NCBI GenBank assembly: GCA_902776475.1
Contig: CACYQD010000012.1
Span: 1 to 64,000, forward strand
Source of the DNA: an uncultured Prevotellaceae bacterium
GTDB lineage: Bacteria; Bacteroidota; Bacteroidia; Bacteroidales; Bacteroidaceae
Direction: 5' to 3'
Length of the DNA stretch: 64,000 nucleotides
The position numbers and the translations under genes are program-made. Shown piece after piece: positions 17,201 to 24,527 of the stretch (its first letter is position 1; every line of letters begins with the position of its first letter). Below the pieces are notes generated by a model that ran no database searches, was not told the origin of the DNA, and saw only the letters and a program-made list of their open reading frames with translations.

Positions 17201-20200
17201 TGACCGTTCCGAAGTCGGAGAGTTGCACATTGAGCGTGCCCTGTGCAGCCCATCCTCCCTCATTGTTGTATTCCTTGAGGCGGAGTTCGTTGACCCACAC
17301 CTCGCCCGACTTGACCTCGCCCGAGAGGTTGCGCACACCGATGATCATCGTCTTGACCTCGCCCAGGGAGGGATTTCCCATCACGCTGATCTTGTTGGCG
17401 GGTTTGTCATCATCGTAGGCCGAGAAGACTTGATTGTAGGATGCGAGACCCTCGGCCTTGGCTTTGTTGCGCGCCTTTTTCAGCGATGTGAAGAGACTGA
17501 GCGGGATGTCGAGCATGTTCTCCTCAGGCCACACCACCCTCTTGTCCAGAACGGAGTATTTGTCGTAATGTCCGGCGGGGGTGAGCTTGAGCGGAATCTC
17601 ATACTCATAGTAGTTGCTCTTGTAGTCACTGCCCAACCTGATGAACAATGCCAACTGGTCGTCGGCGAGGTTGGTGGTGTTCTCATTGAATGTGTTGGCG
17701 TGAGCGAACATCTGTATCCTGCGATACTGCCTGAGGTCGATAGTGGTGTTTTTATAAACACACTTCGACTCTCCCGTACCAAGGTCGGTGACCATGATAT
17801 CGAGAGCCTGTTCGTTGCTTTCCACCAACTGAGGCTGTGTGGGGTCCTGCACACGGGAAATGCCCGGAGGCAGGATGTAGTTGACGGGGGTCTTGTCGTT
17901 GTTTTCCTCGATGTTGACGGCGCTGACCGACATATAGCCTGAGTTGGAGGCGCTGTTGGTGAGGTTCTGGTTATAGACCCTCCATTCTCCCCTCACGAGG
18001 TCGAGACTGCCAAAGCGCATGACGATGGGTTTTCTGAAACCGGTCAGGAACATTCTCATGAACCTCACGGACGTGAAATCGCTGATGGCGCCGACCTTCT
18101 GCTCGTACCTGTCGAGCGGGATGCGGAACTGATACCAGGTGACCTCGTATTTATCGCCGTTGCGGAGCGTACCGCTTCCCTTGCGGCTGTCAACGATGAA
18201 GTTGTGACCCACAACCAGGTCTTCAGGTCGGATGGAGACGTGATACTGGTAGTATTTCTCGTATTCGTTGAGCGTATGGTCCTGGTTGATGTCCTCCACG
18301 TCGGGGGTGGTCTTGTAGGAGGTGTCGTAGTTCTCGCTTCTCATATCAGAGTCGGGAGTGTTGCCCTGCGGACCATTGATGTGCTTGTATCTTTCCAGGA
18401 TGGATTTCTGCTGCTCATCATAGTCACGGCCACGGAAATAGTGGTAGTTGTCGTTGGCCGGGTCGTTGAAGATGCTGTCAAATACCTCTGGGGCGACTTT
18501 CCCTTGTATGGCGGAGAGGAATTCCTGATAAGTCTCGAAGGTCTGCTCCTCCTGGTCGGTCAGTCCGTTGTATCCCACATCCTGCAGGGCTCTTGATCCT
18601 GATGTGGAGGCGAAGGCGTAGGTGGAGGATGATTTGACGGGCACCCTGCCCCATTGCGTCAACGAATAGCTGCTGGAGCCATCGACGGGCATGGCACTCT
18701 CGTCGAATTTCTTTCCGTCGCGCAGGATATCCTCACTCACCTCGCCGAGGTTGATGTAGAAGTCGCCGCCGTAGTCTGAGGCATCATCTTGATTGCTGGT
18801 GTAGATAAACGGGTCGAGAAGCCAGAATTCGATGTATTCGATATTGGCGGTCTCGAAGTCGTTGGTGTCGAGCTTTCTCATCATGCCGCCCCATTTGTTC
18901 TCTACCTTGTCAAACTGTCCCTGGGCATTGAGGTCGGTGCTGAAGTTATAGGGTCCTCGCTCCTGGGGATAGAAGGCGAGGTTGAGCACGGGCAAGGTCG
19001 AGGTGGCTCCGTTGTAGGAACTTTGGTCGCGGTTGGGGTAAAGCTCACGCACATACACCTCACGCACGTAGTGGTTGGAGAGTTGTTCCAGGTCGCTCTT
19101 GATATGGGCGGGGGTGAGCGACGAACTGCGCCGGGTGAAGAGCGGGTCAATGTTGTACCAGGCCAGGAGGCTTCGGTTGTAACCGCTGGAGAGTCCGGTC
19201 TTGTCCTTGTACTCATTAAACATGGTGGGCACGCTGGAGATGATCCAGGAGGTCGGTGTCGAGACATCGATCTCGTTCTTGGTGTTCTCGAAGTCGTCCA
19301 GATACGATGCGTTGTCCTGAGTGCCGTGGGCTTGTCCGGCAATCAGTTGTGCGAATTCAGCGGTCAGTGAGATGTTGGAGGGCTGGGTGACGTGCAGCAA
19401 CGGGATTTTGTCGAGCATATTGGTGAGCCACTGGCTCTCCTTTTTCCAGTTGAGGTTGACGCCCCAGAGGGTGTTGTTGAGCGGTTCGGCTCCCATGGCC
19501 ACCTTGGTGGTGAGGGCTTGCTCGGAGAGGTGCCGCAACGTACCGCTCATCTGGAAGTTCTTGCTGAAGTCATACTCCCAGTTGACACCAAACATGGTCT
19601 TCCTCGACTGTCCGTAATCGGTATTGCTCTCATAAGAGGCTTTGACCTCTGTTCCCGCATCCATGATACTTTGGTTGATGATGGTCACCTCACCGGCGGA
19701 ATAGTCCACCGTGTAGTCAGAGCCTTCCGTCAGGGTCACGCCTCCCGCCGTAACGACAACGGAACCCTGCGGCACGTTATAGGCGCCGAGCGGGATGACA
19801 TTGGCCGATGTTCCCCGGAACTGTCCTGTCAGGATATATTTGTCTTTCTCGGCGATCTGCTTGGCCACGGTCTTCGTGGAGTCATAGAGTTCGGTATAGC
19901 TGTACTTGGCGGCCACGTCCTCTGAGACACCTTTTGACACCAGGAACTGATAGAGGAATTCTCCAAACGGTTCGGCTTTGGGGAGGAAGACGCGCCCGTT
20001 GCTGACGGTATATCCCTCCACGAAGTCGAAATAGCCGTTGGAATGCACCTTCATGTTGTTGTCAAGACGGTCGGCGTCCATGTCCTTGATGATGGTCTGG
20101 TCCTTGACCTGAGGTTCAGGGAGATAGGTCAGATAGACGCCGGCAGTGTCGCTTTGGTACTTGATGTCGAGTCTGAATTTGTCTTTCTGGACGTTTGTGG

Positions 20201-21827
20201 CCAGGTAATAGACGTTTTTCATCATCAGGTCCCAGTTTGACTGATTCGGGTTGTTGCTGGTGTTTTTCAGCGATTTCACAAAGAGGCTCTTGCTGACATC
20301 GGTGACATCGCCGGCAAACTCTCCCACCTGGAAGGTCGTTCCTCCGTAGGTGTACTCATAGGCGACAGCGAGCACCTGGTCGGTCTGTAGCGCGGTCTTG
20401 AGCGAGACATATCCCAACGCATTGTTGACGGTGTATTCCGACGAGGAGAGCAGTCGTGCGCTCTCCACTTTCTCATAATCGGTTCCTCCTATGAAACGGG
20501 TGTCCATCACGGTGGAGGTCTGTTCAATATCCCTTGCTCCCACATAGGTGCTGTTCAGGTCAGCATAGAGGGAATTGGCGTTGTTGTGTGGAGGGGTGAG
20601 GCCATCGCTCTCTCCCAGGTCGGGCAGTGCGATGATGTTGCGGGTGTTGGCGGTAGAGCCGGCCTTGTTGGTCACCCAGATCTCCACTCGGTTGATGGTG
20701 ATGCCCGTCGTCAGGTTGGGCAGGCTCTTCATGGCGGCGTCATATTTGCTCCTGAAGTAGTGCGACAGGAAGAAATGCCTGTTTTCCTCGTAGTTGGCGG
20801 CATCAATCTCAAAGGGTGTGAGGTGTACGCCTCCCTTCGACGACACGCTCGATGATGAGGATTTCTTCTGCGAGATGACGGTCTGCAGTTTCAGTTTTCC
20901 AAACTGCATGTCGGTCCTGAGTCCGAAGAGCGAACTGGCTCCTGTGATCAGGGTGGAGTTGGCTGGGAATGACACATTGCCGCCCTCTACGAGTTTGATG
21001 ATCTCATCTTCCTTCCCCTCGTATTTGAGTTTCATGTTCTGGGCATCGAAATCGAAGGTGGCGTCTGTGTTGTAGTTCAGGTTCATGTTCACCTTGTCAC
21101 CCACCTTTCCGTTCACGTTGAGATTGATTTTCTCGTCGAAGTCCATGGTGGTGGTCTTACGGTTGCGGATGGGCAGCGAGGGGTTGTCGATGTTCTTGAA
21201 CGTGGCGCCGAACTTCAGTTCCGCCGTTCCTTGTGTCTTGATCCTCACGCCGCCAGGACCGAAGATCTTCTCGGCTGGTCCAAGGTCGAAGTGCATGTCG
21301 GTGAAGTCAAACTTCTCCTTGCCTTTGTTCTTGACAACTTCCTCGTTTTTCGAACGGAAGAATTCTCTCATGGCCTGTCGCTCGCTCCATTTGAAATACT
21401 CGTCGTAGGTCATCATGGTGGGTGCGAAGACATAAGTACCTCCAATCTTGTTGCCGAAGACATAGCGGTCGATGGTGTCGTTATACTCCACGCTCTGTTT
21501 CATGTTCTCCGGTCGCTGCAGGTCGGCCGACCCTTGGTCGAGGTCTTCATCGGAGAGCGGTGTGGTGCGCTGGATTTTCCATCTGGGATGGAGCAGCGAA
21601 TCGGGGATTTCCTCTTCTTCGCTGGCGAGGGTAGGCTGTGCCTTGACACCATTCTTGTTTTTGTCGTCAGGAGTGGCAGTCGTCTGTTGCGTCTTGTTCT
21701 GATTGTTGTTGGCTGATCTACGGTTGCGTGTACGGTCATCCTGCGGCACGGAAAGAGCATTGCCCGCCATCACACTGATAGCGAACAAAAGGATAGCAAA
21801 ACTCCAAAACCGTTGTATGACCTTCAT
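14202..21827 (-). CDS. sprA: Type IX secretion system outer-membrane translocon SprA/Sov
   Basis: A 2541-residue protein with a signal peptide (residues 1-22) that matches SprA (Sov in Porphyromonas), the very large outer-membrane barrel through which type IX cargo passes. Typical stretches include FDFTDMHFDLGPAEKIFGPG, GNVSFPANSTLITGASSLFG, SQLRTDMQFGKL-like strands, FEIDAANYEENRHFFLSHYF, and the C-terminal strand FGLSMKFSLTR. Its length is close to the known proteins (about 2400-2500). Species-specific low-complexity insertions are a Lys/Asp-rich segment near residues 1925-1965 (KDGKDAKDGKDEKGK) and an Asn/Gln-rich segment near the C-terminus. It follows ruvA by 40 bases on the same strand, as in other Bacteroidota. 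Confidence 0.95.
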   Translation of the reverse strand: MKVIQRFWSFAILLFAISVMAGNALSVPQDDRTRNRRSANNNQNKTQQTTATPDDKNKNGVKAQPTLASEEEEIPDSLLHPRWKIQRTTPLSDEDLDQGSADLQRPENMKQSVEYNDTIDRYVFGNKIGGTYVFAPTMMTYDEYFKWSERQAMREFFRSKNEEVVKNKGKEKFDFTDMHFDLGPAEKIFGPGGVRIKTQGTAELKFGATFKNIDNPSLPIRNRKTTTMDFDEKINLNVNGKVGDKVNMNLNYNTDATFDFDAQNMKLKYEGKEDEIIKLVEGGNVSFPANSTLITGASSLFGLRTDMQFGKLKLQTVISQKKSSSSSVSSKGGVHLTPFEIDAANYEENRHFFLSHYFRSKYDAAMKSLPNLTTGITINRVEIWVTNKAGSTANTRNIIALPDLGESDGLTPPHNNANSLYADLNSTYVGARDIEQTSTVMDTRFIGGTDYEKVESARLLSSSEYTVNNALGYVSLKTALQTDQVLAVAYEYTYGGTTFQVGEFAGDVTDVSKSLFVKSLKNTSNNPNQSNWDLMMKNVYYLATNVQKDKFRLDIKYQSDTAGVYLTYLPEPQVKDQTIIKDMDADRLDNNMKVHSNGYFDFVEGYTVSNGRVFLPKAEPFGEFLYQFLVSKGVSEDVAAKYSYTELYDSTKTVAKQIAEKDKYILTGQFRGTSANVIPLGAYNVPQGSVVVTAGGVTLTEGSDYTVDYSAGEVTIINQSIMDAGTEVKASYESNTDYGQSRKTMFGVNWEYDFSKNFQMSGTLRHLSEQALTTKVAMGAEPLNNTLWGVNLNWKKESQWLTNMLDKIPLLHVTQPSNISLTAEFAQLIAGQAHGTQDNASYLDDFENTKNEIDVSTPTSWIISSVPTMFNEYKDKTGLSSGYNRSLLAWYNIDPLFTRRSSSLTPAHIKSDLEQLSNHYVREVYVRELYPNRDQSSYNGATSTLPVLNLAFYPQERGPYNFSTDLNAQGQFDKVENKWGGMMRKLDTNDFETANIEYIEFWLLDPFIYTSNQDDASDYGGDFYINLGEVSEDILRDGKKFDESAMPVDGSSSYSLTQWGRVPVKSSSTYAFASTSGSRALQDVGYNGLTDQEEQTFETYQEFLSAIQGKVAPEVFDSIFNDPANDNYHYFRGRDYDEQQKSILERYKHINGPQGNTPDSDMRSENYDTSYKTTPDVEDINQDHTLNEYEKYYQYHVSIRPEDLVVGHNFIVDSRKGSGTLRNGDKYEVTWYQFRIPLDRYEQKVGAISDFTSVRFMRMFLTGFRKPIVMRFGSLDLVRGEWRVYNQNLTNSASNSGYMSVSAVNIEENNDKTPVNYILPPGISRVQDPTQPQLVESNEQALDIMVTDLGTGESKCVYKNTTIDLRQYRRIQMFAHANTFNENTTNLADDQLALFIRLGSDYKSNYYEYEIPLKLTPAGHYDKYSVLDKRVVWPEENMLDIPLSLFTSLKKARNKAKAEGLASYNQVFSAYDDDKPANKISVMGNPSLGEVKTMIIGVRNLSGEVKSGEVWVNELRLKEYNNEGGWAAQGTLNVQLSDFGTVNMAGRYHTEGFGGLEDGVASRAQDTEQNFTMTANFELGKFFPDKAKVSAPLYYSVTKEKTKPKYNPLDTDMELDDALEAMGSKQERDSVESIAVTKVTNTNFSLSNVRVGIQTKGHPMPYDPANFSFSYSHSHSHTTGETTVFENEDNWNGSLSYSWTPVYKSWEPFKKIKSKSKWLEIAKRFGLNYLPQNITFNTDIRRYYYELQERDVENLLDSQLPLSFSEQFLWNREFSLRWDFTKNLHMTFNSGTHAEIEEPYTPVNKDLYPDQYTAWKDSVWTSIKSFGEPLDYGQNFTASYHVPLNLIPIFDWLTADLSYNSNYRWVRGTDLEDGTSLGNTITNDRTFNINSSFNLQKLYDHVPFLKKTNERFNKNLSNAQSAKKKQTPASKAQTKKSDAKDGKDAKDGKDEKGKTADDKQKAQLPKNKNTFEKEIVIKADTFLVVTHSKKSRRLIVSAKDKDGKSMPLKYKVVDDNKIKVFNKADSAVTLKLSVTPKEPLDDKAWYKTAQVIARGLMMVRNVSFTYRNTRGMSLPGFMPTIGKAFGQRGGDIMSPGLDFAFGLTDEDYISKARENNWLLMNDNVATPATTNLTRDLQLKMTLEPARDLKIDLNASRTETDARSILYMYEGTPTTRSGQFTMTTISIGTAFESMGNATDGYHSATFEKFCRSLEGFRNRVEAKYAGAIYPVGTPLAGQTYDPANGGVGLYSADVMIPAFLSTYTSMSGHSLDLFPTLSRLLPNWTLRYSGLGKLSPFKELFKSVNINHTYKSIFAIGSYASFSTWREYMGDLGFITDATTSNPVPSSMFNISTASLNEQFSPLLGVDVTLQNNLTCKLEYRSTRVVNLSTTSVQLNENTSHDWVVGMGYKINDFKLFGGGNHRKVKGGKNTGGKDDKNNNQTNQNQNRTGGTRSLNHDLNLRFDLSYRKQANITRDIASMTSSASSGNTAFKFSFNADYTLSRLMTLSFYYDQQTNTPLLTSNSYPTTTRDFGLSMKFSLTR

Positions 21828-21867
21828 TTTCCGTTTTTAAATTGTCCCGGCATGATGCTCCGGTGAA

Positions 21868-22485
21868 TCACTTGATCTGTTTGAGTGCCAGTTTCACCAC
21901 TTGTTCGACGGGAAGTCCCGGATGCTGTTTCATGATTTCTGTCACCACCTTGGCGGAAGGTGCTGGTGAGAAACCGAGCATGGTGAGTGCTCCCACGGCC
22001 TCATTCTTCACTTCTTTGTCGTGGTTGTCAATAGTCGGTGCCGTTCCTTCAGGCATCTGCTCAACCAGTCCGCTGCCAGACAGTTTGTCTCTCAAATCGA
22101 CAATGATGCGCTGAGCGGTACGCAGGCCAATCCCTTTCACACTCTTGAGGGAGCGCTCATCGCCGTTGACGATGACATTGCACAATTCAGCGGGAGTCAG
22201 CGACGAGAGAATCATGCGGGCTGTATTGGCACCGACCCCTGACACGGTGATCAACTGCCGATAGAGCTCACGCTCCTGTTTGGTGGAGAACCCGTAGAGG
22301 GTGTAGGAGTCATCCCTTCCTCCGGTCATCAATACCTCATGAACGAAAAGTTTGACCTCTTTCTTATTTTGAATGGCCGAAAAAGTATTCAGCGAGATGG
22401 ACAGCGCATACCCCACTCCGGCCGCCTCAATGACGGCCATCGCTGGGGTGATGTCAGTCAACTCGCCCCTGATATATTCTATCAT
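21868..22485 (-). CDS. ruvA: Holliday junction branch migration protein RuvA
   Basis: A 205-residue protein that binds Holliday junctions as a tetramer and loads the RuvB motor. The start MIEYIRGELTDITPAMAVIE gives the OB-fold domain I; domain II carries two helix-hairpin-helix motifs (TVSGVGANTARMIL and SVKGIGLRTAQRII); after a flexible linker, domain III (ALTMLGFSPAPSAKVVTEIM) binds RuvB. Length is normal. Sixty bases of this gene (22331-22390) recur about 2 kb away at 24350-24409. It is followed by sprA. Confidence 0.95.
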   Translation of the reverse strand: MIEYIRGELTDITPAMAVIEAAGVGYALSISLNTFSAIQNKKEVKLFVHEVLMTGGRDDSYTLYGFSTKQERELYRQLITVSGVGANTARMILSSLTPAELCNVIVNGDERSLKSVKGIGLRTAQRIIVDLRDKLSGSGLVEQMPEGTAPTIDNHDKEVKNEAVGALTMLGFSPAPSAKVVTEIMKQHPGLPVEQVVKLALKQIK

Positions 22486-22535
22486 TTACGTCCGTTTTTG
22501 TATATATACGAATATATAACGAAAGATAGTGTCGT

Positions 22536-22847
22536 TTATTGCCCGTTATCCTGTTTTTTGGAGTCCTTTTGGCGCATGCGTGTGAGGAAAGTGCTCCATG
22601 CTCCCTTGCTCATGCCCAGCAACGCTATGATTCGTTTGTCATCCACTTCATAATGTCTAAGGATCAGCAGCAGCATCTCACGCTTTGTGGCTTGAGGCCA
22701 TTGGACTTTGATGACATCCATCAATTCTTTCTCATCCATCGCACAATAATTCAAGAAAAGATCGATCTCTTGTTTCGACCATGGCTCACAATCGGCTGTC
22801 CCCAATGCGTTTTTCAGCGTTTGTAATACCTTACTGTCCTTATCCAT
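22536..22847 (-). CDS. 103-residue protein with helix-turn-helix-like C-terminus, possible remnant
   Basis: I do not recognise the family. The C-terminal half (TKREMLLLILRHYEVDDKRI, then IALLGMSKGAWSTFLTRMRQ) looks like the terminal helix-turn-helix of Bacteroidota TPR/HTH regulators, with a basic tail. The annotated ATG lies within sequence that, one frame over, encodes the last residues of the transposase remnant at 22814-23143 (KWIRTVRYY). So the first 10-15 residues (MDKDSKVLQTLKNAL) may come from transposon DNA and the gene may be the surviving end of a longer one. An internal start at M37 (MDEKELMDVIK) is possible. It is followed by ruvA. Confidence 0.5.
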   Translation of the reverse strand: MDKDSKVLQTLKNALGTADCEPWSKQEIDLFLNYCAMDEKELMDVIKVQWPQATKREMLLLILRHYEVDDKRIIALLGMSKGAWSTFLTRMRQKDSKKQDNGQ

Positions 22848-23143
22848 TTGGCGGGGACGCTGATGAACTTGAACACGAATGCCTTGATCCTGCTACACCT
22901 CCTCAGTCCGAAGGCTTTTGCATCAAGTCGTTCCATGAGGAACTTGTAAAAGTTGCAGATGACAGCCGTGAGCAGGAGGAACACGGTGTTCTCCGCCATG
23001 AATGACTTGGGCAACCTGTCCCATCCAAAGCCGTTGTTCATGTCGTCGATAACTTGGCCGATGTAACAATCAAATTTCTTCATCACGTGAAAAATTCCAC
23101 CGAAAGGGGTGATTTTCTGAGATTTTTTGTTTATATTTGCCAT
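22814..23143 (-). pseudogene. IS1380-type transposase, internally deleted remnant
   Basis: The 109-residue frame begins MANINKKSQKITPFGGIFHV with MKKFD, the typical start of IS1380-group transposases, and then jumps to their C-terminal region (GFGWDRLPKSFMAENTVFLL, LTAVICNFYKFLMERL, IKAFVFKFISVPAKWIRT). Full-length members are about 420-440 residues, so about 300 residues including the DDE catalytic core are missing and the end is also cut. It cannot be active. The family call is from memory of conserved blocks. Confidence 0.7.
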
Positions 23144-23173
23144 GCCATAGATGATTTTTGCTTTTCTTGAATT

Positions 23174-23272
23174 GCAGCACTAAGGTAAGTGAAAAATCTG
23201 ACATGACAAAATCTTGAGCAACTTTTTGTTGCTCAAGAACTTATAAAAAAAATTGCATAACTAAAGTGCTGC
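23174..23272. repeat. Inverted repeat pair flanking a hairpin
   Basis: GCAGCACT (23174-23181) and AGTGCTGC (23265-23272) are exact inverted copies 83 bases apart, enclosing a perfect hairpin. The block lies where the outer end of the IS1380-type remnant should be, so it may be part of that element or a small non-autonomous one. The rest of 22848-23288 holds only the transposase remnant and AT-rich sequence. Confidence 0.45.
23213..23237. terminator. Perfect 10-bp hairpin
   Basis: CTTGAGCAAC (23213-23222), a TTTTT loop and GTTGCTCAAG (23228-23237). An A-run follows on the plus strand only after a few bases. A terminator role is possible in either direction; its place near the edge of a transposon remnant also fits an insulating hairpin. 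Confidence 0.5.
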
Positions 23273-23288
23273 GGAATTTAGGCAGAAT

Positions 23289-24197
23289 ATGAGAAATATA
23301 GTGTTATGCATGATTACGGTTCTTTCGGGTCCTTTTCAGGCCCAAGCCCAGGCATTGCCGATGCTCGGAGAGAAAACTGCCTGGAAGTATAACTTGACTT
23401 ACTATAACGACCAGGAGGATACGCACGGTACGCTCGAGGCCGAGGTCTGTTTTGAGTTGATGGATGGAGACTCCATCATTGACGGGACGGCATATCGGAA
23501 ACTTGCCATCGCAACCAGGTACATTGGAACCAACTCTCACCAATGGGATGATGAAGACGGTCGCTTGCATGCCAATCAGACTTCCGCCTACGATTACGGG
23601 GATATTCCAGCGGACAAAGTCTGTGTCGTATTGCTGCGCGAAGAGGAGGGGAAGGTGTATATCCAGCGTCAGAGCTATGTCAATTGCCTGAGTGGTGGAG
23701 GCTACGAGGGTTCTTGGATGCACGACTCCATCTATGCTGACTCCAACGACGGACCAGACCAGATATTATATGATTTCACGGTTCAGGAAGGAGACAAATA
23801 TCCCATGATTTGCGACGTGACCGTGAGTTCGGTTGAGGAGGTGATGACAGGGGATGGCGTAAGACGGAAACTGCTCACCCTGTCCAACGGCATCCAGGTG
23901 CTTGAGGGAATGGGCAGCGTAGATTGTGTGGGAATGCTCATTGGATACCAGAGCACAGGAAAATACTATTCGACAGACGGGACTCATTATTATGCGGGGT
24001 ATTCCAATAGCTTTTATCCTGATGGGGTAGAATCAATCCCCATCGGCTTTGGCTGGATCACAAATGGCATAGGCAATGCCGTTAGAGAAATAAGAAAAGG
24101 ATACCCATCTCACATCCACGACCTCCAGGGCCGCCACCTCGCTTCGCCTCCTGAGAGGGGCTTGTATATCCAAGACGGCAAGAAATATGTGAAATAA
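23289..24197 (+). CDS. Secreted protein with type IX C-terminal sorting signal
   Basis: A 302-residue exported protein of unknown function. Residues 1-20 form a signal peptide (AQAQA end). The body (PMLGEKTAWKYNLTYYNDQE and following) is beta-rich, acidic and has no catalytic motif I can name; this pattern recurs in Prevotella surface proteins of unknown role. The last 28 residues, starting IHDLQGRHLASPPERGLYIQ and ending DGKKYVK, are a type A sorting domain, so the protein should pass through the SprA translocon encoded upstream. A nested hairpin terminator follows the stop. Confidence 0.75.
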   Translation: MRNIVLCMITVLSGPFQAQAQALPMLGEKTAWKYNLTYYNDQEDTHGTLEAEVCFELMDGDSIIDGTAYRKLAIATRYIGTNSHQWDDEDGRLHANQTSAYDYGDIPADKVCVVLLREEEGKVYIQRQSYVNCLSGGGYEGSWMHDSIYADSNDGPDQILYDFTVQEGDKYPMICDVTVSSVEEVMTGDGVRRKLLTLSNGIQVLEGMGSVDCVGMLIGYQSTGKYYSTDGTHYYAGYSNSFYPDGVESIPIGFGWITNGIGNAVREIRKGYPSHIHDLQGRHLASPPERGLYIQDGKKYVK

Positions 24198-24210
24198 ATA
24201 AAATAGTTTT

Positions 24211-24260
24211 CCCGTCAATGGCCCCCAATGGCAACCCTCCCATTGGTATCCATTGACGGG
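24211..24260 (+). terminator. Nested hairpin after the type IX cargo gene
   Basis: CCCGTCAATGG (24211-24221) pairs perfectly with CCATTGACGGG (24250-24260), and inside it CCAATGG (24225-24231) pairs with CCATTGG (24240-24246), giving a two-level stem. A weak AT-rich stretch follows. The rest of the 24198-24527 gap holds a mini-ORF, the ruvA copy and a promoter. Confidence 0.6.
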
Positions 24261-24278
24261 TATATGATCATTAAAAAA

Positions 24279-24359
24279 TTAGTCTATTTCAAGGAAGTCG
24301 TCATCCTTTTGTTGCCAAATATCAATGATTTTCTCATCTTCGTGATTATAATACCTCAT
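24279..24359 (-). pseudogene. 26-residue chimeric mini-ORF, tail of a small acidic peptide
   Basis: The frame starts MRYYNHEDEKIIDIW and ends QQKDDDFLEID. Its C-terminus resembles the end of the 67-residue peptide at 25751-25954 (W, then acidic/polar, then FL-D/E-x-D-stop). The ATG and next two codons are supplied by the stray 60-bp ruvA copy, in a different frame from ruvA. The likeliest reading is that the 3' end of a small peptide gene was cut off from its start and now borrows an ATG. There is no evidence that it is expressed. Confidence 0.4.
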
Positions 24360-24409
24360 GAACGAAAAGTTTGACCTCTTTCTTATTTTGAATGGCTGAA
24401 AAAGTATTC
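24350..24409. repeat. 60-bp partial copy of ruvA
   Basis: Bases 24350-24409 match ruvA bases 22331-22390 with a single difference (C in ruvA, T here, in the AATGGC/TGA stretch). The copied segment encodes the RuvA strand FSAIQNKKEVKLFVHEVL in the parent. Homology stops abruptly at both ends. The copy keeps the same orientation as ruvA. Confidence 0.9.
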
Positions 24410-24419
24410 CGCCCAATCC

Positions 24420-24451
24420 TTTGCTTGATTCAGATTGTTTTACTAAATTTG
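24420..24451 (+). promoter_or_regulatory. Promoter of the dicarboxylate/amino-acid symporter
   Basis: TTTG (24420-24423) and TAAATTTG (24444-24451) with a 20-base spacer fit the Bacteroidota -33/-7 pair. The leader to ATG 24528 is about 70 bases. Confidence 0.7.
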
Positions 24452-24527
24452 CCATCAAAATTGCAGTAAATCATCAGAAGATGAAAAAATTGCTTGCCTT
24501 TTCCCATCTTCGCAAAAATAGACAACT

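Noticed and set aside
23132-23139. TATATTTG on the plus strand, a possible -7 element
   Set aside because: It lies inside the transposase remnant start, more than 140 bases before the next plus-strand gene, with hairpins between.
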